This document shows positions 37,470-45,748 of a DNA stretch of 64,000 nucleotides, piece by piece. Under the pieces are notes generated by a model that worked only from the letters and a program-made list of their open reading frames with translations, searched no databases and was not told where the DNA came from. A program made the translations under genes and the position numbers. The stretch spans positions 434,001 through 498,000 of the forward strand of contig CAVOKQ010000007.1 in the NCBI GenBank assembly GCA_963696545.1, read 5' to 3'. Source of the DNA: RPQJ01 sp963696545. Its GTDB lineage: Bacteria > Pseudomonadota > Gammaproteobacteria > Steroidobacterales > Steroidobacteraceae. Each line of letters opens with the position of its first letter. Positions within the stretch are counted from its first letter, which is position 1.

Positions 37470-38108
37470 ATGGCGCAGCCCAGCCCTGAAACACGCGCCG
37501 CCCGTCGCAAGCTGACAGCGCTGCGGCTGGCACTTTCGCCCGCGAAGCGGTCGGCCGCGGAGCAGGCGATCGCGGACTCCCTGCGTCGCATGGGCGTCTT
37601 CCGGCGGGGGCGCCGGGTCGCCGTCTACCTCGCGATGGCCGGCGAAGTGAACCTCGAGTCGATGATCGCGGCCGCCTGGGGCGCCGGTTGCAGGCTGTTC
37701 GTGCCCCGCGTGACGAGCCGGCGCAGAGGAGCCATGCGCTTCGTACCGCTCGAGCGGGGAGCGCGATTCCGGAGGAACTGCTATGGCATCGCCGAGCCGG
37801 AGTCGTCGCCGCTCGACCGGGCGCGGCCGCTGACACTCGACACGATCCTGATGCCCGTCGTCGGCTTCGACTTGCGCGGCAACCGGCTCGGCATGGGCGC
37901 CGGTTACTACGATCGTGCACTTCGACACCGGCGCGACCCGGGACGGCGCTGGCGCCGGCCGCGTCTCGTCGGCCTCGCGTTCGCCTGCCAGCAGACCGAC
38001 GACATCGTTCCTTCGCGCTGGGACGTGCCGCTCGACGCGGTCGTGACCGAGCGTGACGTGATCGTCCCCGGACGGGCGCCCTCCCCACGGCTGCGGAGCA
38101 ATGCATGA
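37470..38108 (+). CDS. fau: 5-formyltetrahydrofolate cyclo-ligase
   Basis: The enzyme converts 5-formyl-THF to methenyl-THF with ATP. It has 212 residues, with the N-terminal RKLTALRLALSP, the YLAMAGEVNLESMI region, RRNCYGIAEPE and the ATP-site LMPVVGFDLRGNRLGMGAGYYDR. The ATG at 37470 lies after the 6S RNA; upstream in-frame ATGs would fall inside it. The stop overlaps the EVE gene start (ATGA). Confidence 0.93.
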   Translation: MAQPSPETRAARRKLTALRLALSPAKRSAAEQAIADSLRRMGVFRRGRRVAVYLAMAGEVNLESMIAAAWGAGCRLFVPRVTSRRRGAMRFVPLERGARFRRNCYGIAEPESSPLDRARPLTLDTILMPVVGFDLRGNRLGMGAGYYDRALRHRRDPGRRWRRPRLVGLAFACQQTDDIVPSRWDVPLDAVVTERDVIVPGRAPSPRLRSNA

Positions 38109-38569
38109 ACTACTGGCTCTTCAAGTCCGAGCCTGCGACCTTCGGCGTGGAGCACCTCGCGAAGGCGAAGAACGCGACGACGGCCTGGGACGGCGTGCGC
38201 AACTACCAGGTCCGGAACTTCCTGCGCGACACCGTGAAGAAGGGCGACCAGGGCTTCTTCTACCACTCGAGCTGCGACGAGCCTGGCATCTACGGCGTCG
38301 TGAGCGTGGTGCGCGCGGGGTATCCGGAGCCCGGCGCGCTCGATCCGAAGCACCGCTACTTCGATCCGCAGAGCGATCCGGAGAACCCGCGCTGGTATGC
38401 AGTCGACGTGCATCTCGAGCGCCGCATCGACCCGCCGATCACGCTCGAAAGCTTGCGCAAACATGCGCACGGAGCGCTCTCGGAGATGCTGATCCTGCGT
38501 CGCGGCAACCGTCTGTCGGTGACGCCAGTGACGCGCGAAGAGTGGCGCTTCATCACCTCGCTCGCGTGA
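38105..38569 (+). CDS. EVE domain protein
   Basis: The protein has 154 residues and covers one EVE domain (PUA/YTH-like fold), with NYWLFKSEP at the start, WDGVRNYQVRNFLRDTVKKGDQGFFYHSSC, and the end RGNRLSVTPVTREEWRFI. EVE domains bind modified bases in DNA or RNA. The exact role here is unknown, although the fau-EVE pairing is common in related genomes. Confidence 0.92.
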   Translation: MNYWLFKSEPATFGVEHLAKAKNATTAWDGVRNYQVRNFLRDTVKKGDQGFFYHSSCDEPGIYGVVSVVRAGYPEPGALDPKHRYFDPQSDPENPRWYAVDVHLERRIDPPITLESLRKHAHGALSEMLILRRGNRLSVTPVTREEWRFITSLA

Positions 38570-38675
38570 GCGAATGCCTGCAAACACAGTGCGAGCGCAT
38601 CGTCGGTCGCGCGGGTCGTGCGACGCGTGGAGCACGAACGCCTGAAGGGCGCAAGAAGAATTCGTGACGTACCTC

Positions 38676-38704
38676 TTGCAATCGGGTTTTGATTTCTGTA
38701 AATA
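38676..38704 (+). promoter_or_regulatory. Sigma70-type promoter of the lysine-rich mini gene
   Basis: TTGCAA (38676-38681) and TAAATA (38699-38704) are separated by exactly 17 bases, in an unusually AT-rich patch. They lie 36 bases before the ATG of the small Lys/Ala gene. Confidence 0.6.
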
Positions 38705-38739
38705 CTGCGCCCGGACTAACCCGACATGGAGATTTGAAA

Positions 38740-38817
38740 ATGGCTGCGAAGAAGAAGGCGAAGGCAAAGGCGAAGACGAAGGCTAAGGCTAAGAAGGCCC
38801 CGGCCAAGAAGAAGTAA
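38740..38817 (+). CDS. 25-residue lysine/alanine-rich protein
   Basis: The ATG at 38740 opens a 25-codon frame ending TAA at 38817. It has 13 Lys and 9 Ala, plus one Thr and one Pro, in a pattern (KAKAKAKTKAKAKK, then APAKKK) like the C-terminal tails of histone H1-like or AlgP-like bacterial proteins. A GGAG lies 9 bases upstream of the ATG. A good promoter precedes it and a strong terminator follows, so it looks like a self-contained short transcription unit. It may bind nucleic acid. Chance is unlikely given the framing signals, but expression is unproven. Confidence 0.7.
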   Translation: MAAKKKAKAKAKTKAKAKKAPAKKK

Positions 38818-38839
38818 GCTTCTCGTCTGAAGCTTGACG

Positions 38840-38872
38840 ACTGTGCCCGCGAAAGCGGGCACAGTTGTTTTC
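38840..38872 (+). terminator. Intrinsic terminator after the lysine-rich mini gene
   Basis: ACTGTGCCCGC-GAAA-GCGGGCACAGT (11-bp perfect stem with a GAAA tetraloop, 38840-38865) is followed by TGTTTTC. It lies 23 bases after the mini gene stop and just before rpiA, whose own GGAGGAAGG ribosome binding site follows at once. Confidence 0.88.
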
Positions 38873-38886
38873 GGAGGAAGGAAACC

Positions 38887-39552
38887 GTGAGCCAGGACCT
38901 GAAGAAGCGGCGCGCCGCCGAAGCGGCCATCGAATACGTCCGCGACGGCACCGTGGTCGGCGTCGGCACCGGCTCGACCGTCAATTTCTTCATCGACGCG
39001 CTCACCGACCTGCGCAGCCGCATCGCCGGCGCGGTCTCGAGCAGCGAGGCGAGCACCGGGCGGCTCCGGAAGATCGGCATCGAGGTCCTCGACCTCAATT
39101 CGACCGGCGAGCTGGATCTGTACGTGGACGGCGCCGACGAGTCGACCCGCGCGCTCGAGCTGATCAAGGGCGGCGGCGGCGCCCTCACCCGCGAGAAGAT
39201 CGTCGCGGCGGCCTCCCGGCAGTTCGTCTGCATCGTCGACGAGCAGAAACTGGTCGACCGGCTCGGTCGCTTCCCGCTGCCGGTCGAGGTGATCCCGATG
39301 GCGCGCGCCCACGTCGCCCGGCAGCTGGCACGCCTGGGCGGCGAACCGGTGCTGCGCGAGGGATTCGTCACCGACAACGGCAACCAGATCCTCGACGTGC
39401 GCGGCCTTGCGATCGAGGATCCCGCCGCGCTCGAGACCGAGATCAACCAGGTCGCCGGCGTGGTGACCGTCGGACTGTTCGCACTGCGCCCGGCGGATGT
39501 ACTACTAGTCGGCACCACCACTGACGTCGTAACGTTGCGGCGTGGCAACTGA
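38887..39552 (+). CDS. rpiA: Ribose-5-phosphate isomerase A
   Basis: RpiA (221 residues) interconverts ribulose-5-phosphate and ribose-5-phosphate. It has VVGVGTGSTVNFFIDAL, SSSEASTGRL, LYVDGADESTRALELIKGGGGALTREKIVA and FVTDNGNQILDVR. The start is GTG, preceded by GGAGGAAGG. As the previous gene ends in a strong terminator, rpiA either has a promoter inside it or is read by escape. The 3' end overlaps glcD by 11 bases. Confidence 0.96.
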   Translation: MSQDLKKRRAAEAAIEYVRDGTVVGVGTGSTVNFFIDALTDLRSRIAGAVSSSEASTGRLRKIGIEVLDLNSTGELDLYVDGADESTRALELIKGGGGALTREKIVAAASRQFVCIVDEQKLVDRLGRFPLPVEVIPMARAHVARQLARLGGEPVLREGFVTDNGNQILDVRGLAIEDPAALETEINQVAGVVTVGLFALRPADVLLVGTTTDVVTLRRGN

Positions 39553-40999
39553 CCCTGCACTGGTCCACGCACTCCGCGCGTCCCTCGGCCCCGCCGCGGT
39601 CCTGACCTCTGCCGAAGCGCGCGTCGCCTTCGAGTGCGATGCGCTCACCGCGCATCGCCGGATCCCCGATCTCGTCGTGCTGCCTGGCAGCACGGCCGAG
39701 GTGCAGTCCGTGCTGCGCATAGCCGCGGCACATGGCGCGCCGGTCGTCGCCCGCGGAGCGGGCACCGGTCTCTCCGGCGGCGCGCTGCCGGTCGAGGGCG
39801 GCGTGCTGCTGGTGCTGTCGAAGCTGAATCGCATCCTCGAGGTCGATCCGCGGCGGCGCCTGGCTCGAGTGCAGCCCGGGGTGACGAATCTGTCGATCTC
39901 GGAAGCGGCCCGTCCGCACGGACTGTTTTACGCACCGGACCCGTCCTCGCAGGTCGCCTGCACGATCGGCGGCAACGTCGCCGAGAACTCGGGCGGCGTG
40001 CACTGCCTCAAGTACGGCCTCACGGTGCACAACCTGCTCGAAGTAACGCTGGCCACCAGCGACGGCGAGCTCATGACGGTCGGCTCGCAGGTTGGAGATG
40101 AGCCGGGGCTGTCGCTGCTGCCGCTGATCACCGGGTCCGAGGGCATGCTCGGCGTCGTGGTCGAGGTCACGGTGCGCCTCGTGCCGCTGCCCGAGCGCGT
40201 CGAGCTGCTGATGGCGGCGTTCGACGACGTCGCACGCTGCGCCGGCGCGGTCGGACGCATCGTGGCGGCCGGCATCCTGCCCGCCGGTCTCGAGATGATG
40301 GACGGGCCGGCGCTGCGGGCGGCCGAGGCGTTCGCACGCTGCGGTTACCCGCAGGACGCGAAGGCGCTGCTGCTCTGCGAACTCGACGGCCTGGAGCACG
40401 ACGTCGATTACCAGCTGGCCGCGACCACGTCCCTGCTCGGTGAATGCGGCGCGACGAGCGTGCGCGTCGCGGCCGACGCCGCCGAGCGAGCGCGCATGTG
40501 GTCGGGCCGCAAGTCGGCGTTCCCGGCGGTCGGCCGGCTGGCGCCCGATTACTACTGCATGGACGGGACGATCCCGCGTCGCCACCTGGCGTCGGTGCTC
40601 GAGCGCATCGACGGGATGTCGCGGCAGGCCGGGCTGCCGGTGGCCAACGTCTTCCACGCCGGCGACGGCAACCTGCACCCGTTGATCCTGTTCGATGCGG
40701 GCCAGCCCGACGAGCTGCATCGTGCCGAGCGGCTCGGCGCCGACATCCTCGAGCTCTGCGTCGCGGTCGGCGGGACGGTCACCGGCGAGCACGGCGTCGG
40801 CGTCGAGAAGCTCGGGCCGATGTGCACGCAGTTCGGGTCGGCCGAGCTCGAGGCCTTCCACTCGATCAAGCGCGCATTCGATCCGACCGGCCGCTTGAAT
40901 CCCGGCAAGGCCGTGCCGACGCTGGCGCGCTGCGCGGACTACGGGGCTATGCGCGTGCACGGCGGCAAGCTGCCCTTCGCCCACCTGCCCCGCTTCTGA
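39542..40999 (+). CDS. glcD: Glycolate oxidase subunit GlcD (FAD-linked)
   Basis: GlcD (485 residues) is the FAD subunit that oxidises glycolate to glyoxylate. The FAD-binding domain has PDLVVLPGSTAEVQSVLR, VVARGAGTGLSGGALPVEGG and IGGNVAENSGGVHCLKYGLT. The C-terminal domain has FHAGDGNLHPLILFD and GTVTGEHGVGVEKLGPM. The start is GTG, overlapping rpiA. It forms a complex with GlcE and GlcF next to it. Confidence 0.94.
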   Translation: MATDPALVHALRASLGPAAVLTSAEARVAFECDALTAHRRIPDLVVLPGSTAEVQSVLRIAAAHGAPVVARGAGTGLSGGALPVEGGVLLVLSKLNRILEVDPRRRLARVQPGVTNLSISEAARPHGLFYAPDPSSQVACTIGGNVAENSGGVHCLKYGLTVHNLLEVTLATSDGELMTVGSQVGDEPGLSLLPLITGSEGMLGVVVEVTVRLVPLPERVELLMAAFDDVARCAGAVGRIVAAGILPAGLEMMDGPALRAAEAFARCGYPQDAKALLLCELDGLEHDVDYQLAATTSLLGECGATSVRVAADAAERARMWSGRKSAFPAVGRLAPDYYCMDGTIPRRHLASVLERIDGMSRQAGLPVANVFHAGDGNLHPLILFDAGQPDELHRAERLGADILELCVAVGGTVTGEHGVGVEKLGPMCTQFGSAELEAFHSIKRAFDPTGRLNPGKAVPTLARCADYGAMRVHGGKLPFAHLPRF

Positions 41000-41002
41000 A
41001 TC

Positions 41003-42058
41003 GTGAGCGGTCGCGACGCCACCACTGAACTGGTCGACCGCGTAAGGCACGCGACGGCGCAGCGCATGCCGCTCCGGGTCGTCGGCGGCGACACCAAGCG
41101 CTTCCTCGGCCGCCCGGCAGTGGGCGACGTGCTCGACATGGCCGGGCATGCGGGCGTCGTCTCCTACGACCCTGCCGAGCTCGTGATCACCTCGCGGGCC
41201 GGCACGCGGCTTGCCGATGTCGAGGCCGAGCTGGCGGCCAACGGACAACGGCTCCCGTTCGAACCGCCGTCGTTCGGCGAGGCAGCGACGATCGGGGGCA
41301 CGGTCGCGTGTGGCCTCAGTGGTCCGGCACGCGCATCGTCCGGTCCGTTGCGCGACTACGTGCTCGGCGTGCGCGTCCTCGCCGGCGACGGCCGGGTGCT
41401 GCGCTTCGGCGGCGAGGTGATGAAGAACGTCGCGGGCTACGACGTCGCACGGACGATGGCCGGTGCGTTCGGCACGCTCGGCGTGCTGCTCGACGTGTCG
41501 CTGAAGGTGCTGCCACTCCCGCCCGCCACTCGCACGCTGTCGCTGCCTCTCGACGCTTCCCAGGCACTCTCACAACTCGAGCGGTACGCGGGTACGGCTC
41601 TGCCGCTCACGGCGAGCTGCTGGACCGGTGGCGCGCTGACGCTACGCTTCGAGGGCAGCGAGCGGACGCTGGACGAAGTGCAGCGCCGCGTCGGTGGGAC
41701 GGTCGTCGTCGACGCGACACACTTCTGGCGTTCCGTTCGCGAGCAGACGCATCCTTTCTTCAATCGAGGCGCAACACTGTGGCGCCTGCACGTACCGGCG
41801 CGTGCGCCCTGCTCGCCTCCCGGCGAGGCGCTGATCGAATGGAATGGCACGCAGCGCTGGCATGCGACCGACTCGGGCTCCATGTTCGACTTAGCAGCCG
41901 CCGCGGGTGGCTACGCAACTCTGTTCCGCCCTGCGGGGCCGGCCGAGCAGGTGTTCGCCAGGCCAGCCGAACCGCTGCTGCGGCTGCACGCGTCGCTGAA
42001 GAAGGTCTTCGACCCGGCGGGCATTCTGAATCCCGGCCGCATGTACCCGGACTTCTAG
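41003..42058 (+). CDS. glcE: Glycolate oxidase subunit GlcE (FAD-binding)
   Basis: GlcE (351 residues) is the second FAD-domain subunit. It shows RVVGGDTKRFLG, GVVSYDPAELVITSRAGTRL, IGGTVACGLSGPARASSG, YVLGVRVLAGDGRVLRFGG and VMKNVAGYDVARTMAGAFGTLGV, all typical of GlcE. It ends in GILNPGRMYPDF. It starts with GTG three bases after glcD and is followed four bases on by glcF. Confidence 0.94.
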   Translation: MSGRDATTELVDRVRHATAQRMPLRVVGGDTKRFLGRPAVGDVLDMAGHAGVVSYDPAELVITSRAGTRLADVEAELAANGQRLPFEPPSFGEAATIGGTVACGLSGPARASSGPLRDYVLGVRVLAGDGRVLRFGGEVMKNVAGYDVARTMAGAFGTLGVLLDVSLKVLPLPPATRTLSLPLDASQALSQLERYAGTALPLTASCWTGGALTLRFEGSERTLDEVQRRVGGTVVVDATHFWRSVREQTHPFFNRGATLWRLHVPARAPCSPPGEALIEWNGTQRWHATDSGSMFDLAAAAGGYATLFRPAGPAEQVFARPAEPLLRLHASLKKVFDPAGILNPGRMYPDF

Positions 42059-42062
42059 CGCG

Positions 42063-43304
42063 ATGTACGCCCGCCCGTCCGGCTCGCTCGAGAACACGGC
42101 GCGGGGTCGCGAGGCCCAGCAGCTGCTTCGCAGTTGCGTGCATTGCGGGTTCTGCCTGCCCGCCTGCCCTACCTATCGCGTCGAGGGCAACGAGCTCGAC
42201 AGCCCGCGCGGTCGCATCTACCTCGTGAAGCAACTGGTCGAAGGCGGCACGGCCGGCGACGAGACGCGGCTGCACCTCGATCGCTGTCTCACCTGTCGCG
42301 CGTGCGAGACGGCCTGCCCGTCCGGCGTGCAGTACGGGCGCATCATCGACCTCGGGCGCGAACTCATCGACGAGCGGGCGCCGCGACCGGCCGCGGATCG
42401 CGCCGTCCGATTCGCGATGACCGAGGTGCTCGGACGCCGGCCGCTGTTCGAGATGCTGCTGCGTGTCGGCGGATGGCTGCGGCCGTTCGTTCCGGCGTCA
42501 CTTCGCGGCAAGCTGCCGACCGCCGCCGCCCCGGCCAGCGAGCCGACGCAGGCGCGCCATGCGCGGCGCGTGGTGCTGCTCGACGGTTGCGTGCAGCCCG
42601 GTCTCGCGCCCGAGATAAATGCGGCGACGGCGCGGGTACTCGACCGGCTCGGCCTCTCCGTGGTTCGTGCGCGCGACGAGACTTGCTGCGGCGCGTTGAG
42701 CCACCACCTCGGCCGGACGGGACACGCTGTCGACCAGGCGCGGCGCAACGTCTCCGCGTGCGCCCAGCTGCTAGACGACGGCGCCGAATGCATCGTGAGT
42801 ACCGCAAGCGCCTGCGGCCTGATGGTCAAGGACTATGGCCGCCTGCTCGCGGCGGATCCGTCATTCGCGCAGGCGGCGCAGCGCGTGAGCGCCGCGACCC
42901 GCGACCTGAGCGAGATCATCGAGCCCGCGGACTTCGAGCGTGCGGGCCTCGCGCCGGGCTCAGGGCCGCGCGTGGCATGGCAGGCACCGTGCACGCTGCA
43001 GCATGGCCAGCGCATCAACGGACGCGTTGAGTCGCTGCTTGCGGCTGCAGGCTGTCGGCTCGAGCCCGTCGCGGGCGCCACGCTCTGCTGCGGGTCGGCC
43101 GGCACCTACTCCGTGCTGCAGCCCGAGCTCGCGCAGGAACTGCGCAGGCGCAAGCTCGAGGGGCTAGCCGTCGGGCAGCCCGAGATCATCGCGACGGCAA
43201 ACATCGGCTGCCTGTCGCACCTGCGCGAGGCGAGTCCGGTGCCGGTGCGGCACTGGATCGAGATCGTGGACGAAGCGCTGGCCCGCCTGCAGCCACCGCC
43301 GTAA
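42063..43304 (+). CDS. glcF: Glycolate oxidase iron-sulfur subunit GlcF
   Basis: GlcF (413 residues) carries two [4Fe-4S] clusters in the motifs SCVHCGFCLPACPTYR and CLTCRACETACPSGVQYG near the N-terminus. Two CCG domains follow (VLLDGCVQPGLAPEIN, DETCCGALSHHLGRTGHA, ATLCCGSAGTYSVLQPELAQELRRRK). It should pass electrons from GlcDE to quinone at the membrane. The gene is convergent with the RidA gene. Confidence 0.95.
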   Translation: MYARPSGSLENTARGREAQQLLRSCVHCGFCLPACPTYRVEGNELDSPRGRIYLVKQLVEGGTAGDETRLHLDRCLTCRACETACPSGVQYGRIIDLGRELIDERAPRPAADRAVRFAMTEVLGRRPLFEMLLRVGGWLRPFVPASLRGKLPTAAAPASEPTQARHARRVVLLDGCVQPGLAPEINAATARVLDRLGLSVVRARDETCCGALSHHLGRTGHAVDQARRNVSACAQLLDDGAECIVSTASACGLMVKDYGRLLAADPSFAQAAQRVSAATRDLSEIIEPADFERAGLAPGSGPRVAWQAPCTLQHGQRINGRVESLLAAAGCRLEPVAGATLCCGSAGTYSVLQPELAQELRRRKLEGLAVGQPEIIATANIGCLSHLREASPVPVRHWIEIVDEALARLQPPP

Positions 43305-43305
43305 T

Positions 43306-43767
43306 TCAGCGCGGGTACGCCGCGATGCACTCGACCTCGACCCGTGCCCCGAGTGCGAGGCCGTTGGCGCCAAGCGCGCTCCGCGCAGGGTACGGCGCCG
43401 AGAAATGCTGCTTGTAGACCTCGTTGAACGACGCCCAGTCGGCGATGTCCGCCAGCATCACCGTGCACTTGACGACGTTGCGCATCGTGAGCCCCTGGGC
43501 CGCGAGTGTCGCCCAGATGTTCTCCAGCGTCTGCCGCGCCTCGGCCTCGAGCCCGCCCGGCACGAGCTTCAGCGTGCCCGGCGCAATGCCGACCTGCCCC
43601 GACAGGTAGAGCGTGTCGCCGACGCGCACGGCTTCCGAGAACGGGAGGTTGGTCGGCAGCACCTTGCCCGAGTTCAGGTACTCGACGCCGGTCGGCGGCC
43701 CGGCGTGTGCGGCGGAGATCGCATCCAGCAGCATCGCGACGGCCAGGCTCGAGGCGATTCCGCGCAT
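43306..43767 (-). CDS. RidA-family protein with signal peptide
   Basis: The protein has 153 residues. It starts MRGIASSLAVAMLLDAISAAHA, a probable Sec signal peptide, followed by a complete RidA (YjgF/YER057c/UK114) domain: VGDTLYLSGQVGI, TLENIWATLAAQGLTMRNVVKCTVMLAD and the end RSALGANGLALGARVEVECIAAYPR, which keeps the catalytic-type Arg and Glu. RidA enzymes hydrolyse reactive enamines or imines, normally in the cytosol. Export of this one is therefore notable. It lies one base after the thioesterase gene. Confidence 0.88.
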   Translation of the reverse strand: MRGIASSLAVAMLLDAISAAHAGPPTGVEYLNSGKVLPTNLPFSEAVRVGDTLYLSGQVGIAPGTLKLVPGGLEAEARQTLENIWATLAAQGLTMRNVVKCTVMLADIADWASFNEVYKQHFSAPYPARSALGANGLALGARVEVECIAAYPR

Positions 43768-43768
43768 G

Positions 43769-44179
43769 TCAGGACTTTCCCTGCAGCACCAGTTGCGTCT
43801 GGCTGACCACGGCACAAAGCTTGCCCTGCTCGTTGGTGATCGAGGTCTGCCAGACCATCGTCGTGCGGCCCCGGTGCAGCGCGACGCACTCGCCGCGGAC
43901 CTTGGTGCCGACCTTCGCTGCCGCGGTGAACTTCGTGCTCGAGTCCGTGGTGGTGGTCGTGGTGCCGGGCGGCAGGTTCAGGAACGTGCCGACGGCACCG
44001 AGCGTGTCGGCGAAGGCCATGTAGGCGCCGCCGTGCAGCGTGCCCCCGGTCGTCGAGACATTCTGGCGAACTTCGAGTTCCCCGACGACACGCTCGGGTG
44101 AGATCTGGACCAGCTTCACGCCGATCAGGCCCGGGAACATCGTGTCGATCAGCGCCTGTACGGCAGACAGTTCGATCAT
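43769..44179 (-). CDS. PaaI-type hotdog thioesterase
   Basis: The protein has 136 residues and a hotdog fold of the PaaI type: GELEVRQNVSTTGGTLHGGAYMAFADTLGAVG holds the catalytic-loop HGG motif with a following Asp, and TKVRGECVALHRGRTTMVWQTSI is the second half. Such enzymes hydrolyse acyl-CoA or aryl-CoA thioesters. The ATG at 44179 is where the domain begins; an upstream in-frame ATG ten codons earlier is less likely. Confidence 0.85.
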   Translation of the reverse strand: MIELSAVQALIDTMFPGLIGVKLVQISPERVVGELEVRQNVSTTGGTLHGGAYMAFADTLGAVGTFLNLPPGTTTTTTDSSTKFTAAAKVGTKVRGECVALHRGRTTMVWQTSITNEQGKLCAVVSQTQLVLQGKS

Positions 44180-44211
44180 CGCACTGCACCTCTCATCATT
44201 GCACTGCACTT

Positions 44212-44745
44212 CTACTGAGTTCGACTGCGCCAGGGCAGCGTCGCCCCGTCGTCTGCAGCCTGTACGACCGAAGCCTGGAGGGAAACGGCCTTGCTGCCGC
44301 CGGCCACCCGCTGGCGACCGACCTCGCTGAAGCCGAACCTTGCGTGGAACCGTTCCGAGGCCTCATTTGGCGGATCGACGTCGAACTCGCAGGTGACGAC
44401 GGGCACGGAGGTCTCCGCGGCGCGAGCAAATACGTGACAGTACAGTGCCGCACCGGCACCCCTGCCCTGCATGCGCCGCGAAACGACGACGCGGTCGAGG
44501 TACAGGAAGCGCGGGTAGCGCTGCTGAAACCACCTGTAGTTCACGCTGTCGTAGTCGGCACCTTCGCGAAAGGCCAGCAGGAAGGCGCAGACGGCCCCAT
44601 CGCTCTCGACGACGGAGTGGAGCTCCGCCTCGGCGTCCAGCTGCTCGAGACGCCCCTGTGACAGCGGGCTCAGGAATTCCACCGATTCCTGTTTCAGGGT
44701 CAGGACAGCGCTGAAGTCCGCGGGTCTGGCTGGCCGCAGGATCAT
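44212..44745 (-). CDS. GNAT-family N-acetyltransferase
   Basis: The protein has 177 residues. MILRPARPADFSAVLTL is at the start, FLYLDRVVVSRRMQGRGAGAALY is the acetyl-CoA-binding motif, and CEFDVDPPNEASERFHARFGF is at the end. It is clearly paralogous to the cassette-borne GNAT at 52919-53479 (shared REGA.Y...NY.WF, FLY.DR.VV and NPPN.AS.RFH..FGF patterns). The acceptor is unknown. The start lies 4 bases downstream of the next membrane gene. Confidence 0.85.
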   Translation of the reverse strand: MILRPARPADFSAVLTLKQESVEFLSPLSQGRLEQLDAEAELHSVVESDGAVCAFLLAFREGADYDSVNYRWFQQRYPRFLYLDRVVVSRRMQGRGAGAALYCHVFARAAETSVPVVTCEFDVDPPNEASERFHARFGFSEVGRQRVAGGSKAVSLQASVVQAADDGATLPWRSRTQ

Positions 44746-44749
44746 CGGA

Positions 44750-45199
44750 TCAATGCGCCTGCTTGCCCAGCGCGACGAACGCGTATGTGAGCACGAGAAG
44801 GCCCAGCAGTGCGACGCCGAGGAAGTCCGCGGACGACAAGGTCCCCGCGCTGGACGATCCGTCGCGCCTTGCCAGCGCCAGCTCGCGATGGACCAGGAAC
44901 GCCGGGAACGCCACGCCGATCGCGATGAATGCGCCGGCCAGCACATATAGCCAGACGCCCCGCATCGACAGCCGGCGTGCCTCGAGCAGCATCCAGATGA
45001 TCGCCGCGAGCCCCAGGAACAGCAGGTCGATGGTGATCGAGCGGCTGGCCGGATTGACGACGGTTTCCTGCCAGAAGCGCACGTTGGCGGCGATGAATCC
45101 CCCGCCGAGGTAGTGGATGTTGTTGGCCCAGCACCCGATCAGCGCCGCGAGGCCGACCAGGGCATACACGACGCACAATGCCTTGCGCGAGATCGTCAT
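44750..45199 (-). CDS. DUF2834-like integral membrane protein
   Basis: The protein has 149 residues and four hydrophobic segments: LCVVYALVGLAALIGCWANN, ITIDLLFLGLAAIIWMLLEA, LYVLAGAFIAIGVAFPAFL and FLGVALLGLLVLTYAFVAL. The layout resembles DUF2834. The ATG at 45199 is chosen because the first membrane span starts right after it. Function unknown. Confidence 0.65.
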   Translation of the reverse strand: MTISRKALCVVYALVGLAALIGCWANNIHYLGGGFIAANVRFWQETVVNPASRSITIDLLFLGLAAIIWMLLEARRLSMRGVWLYVLAGAFIAIGVAFPAFLVHRELALARRDGSSSAGTLSSADFLGVALLGLLVLTYAFVALGKQAH

Positions 45200-45313
45200 G
45201 GTGTCACCTCGCCGAATGGGCAAATCATTTTGCCGGTGCATCGCCGCGACCAGGTACGCGTGGATGCTTCAGTGCGCCTTCGAGCACGGCGCATTGCGAC
45301 GAACCGGGCGGAC

Positions 45314-45700
45314 TCATTGACCCGGCGGCGGCTGCCAGAGCTCGATGCGGTTTCCTTCCGGGTCCATGACCCAGCCGAACTTGCCGTACTCCGATTCCTC
45401 GACCTTCGTATCCACGTCGCAGCCTTCGCTGCGGAGCGCAGCCAACACCGCGTCGAGATCCTCGACCCGGTAGTTGATCATGAAAGACGCGGCACTCGGC
45501 GCAAAGTAGCCGGTGTCGTCGCTGAATGGGCTCCAGATCGTGGTCCCGGTGCCCGTCGCATTGTCCGGCGAGGCCCAGCGGAACGCGACGCCTCCCCACT
45601 CCTCGACATTCATGCCGAGGTGATTGCGATACCACTCGCCCAGCTTCTTCGGGTCCCGCGACTTGAAGAACACGCCGCCGATGCCAGTGACGCGTTTCAT
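45314..45700 (-). CDS. VOC-superfamily (glyoxalase-like) protein
   Basis: The protein has 128 residues with two beta-alpha-beta-beta-beta units: GIGGVFFKSRDPKKLGEWYRNHLGM at the start, and FMINYRVEDLDAVLAALRSEGC followed by FGWVMDPEGNRIELWQPP at the end. The last Glu is the usual metal ligand of the VOC fold. Dioxygenase, lyase or resistance roles are possible; the substrate is unknown. Confidence 0.88.
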   Translation of the reverse strand: MKRVTGIGGVFFKSRDPKKLGEWYRNHLGMNVEEWGGVAFRWASPDNATGTGTTIWSPFSDDTGYFAPSAASFMINYRVEDLDAVLAALRSEGCDVDTKVEESEYGKFGWVMDPEGNRIELWQPPPGQ

Positions 45701-45748
45701 CGTCGATGCTCCTGTGGTGACGGGGATCGAGACATTGGCGACCGCCGG

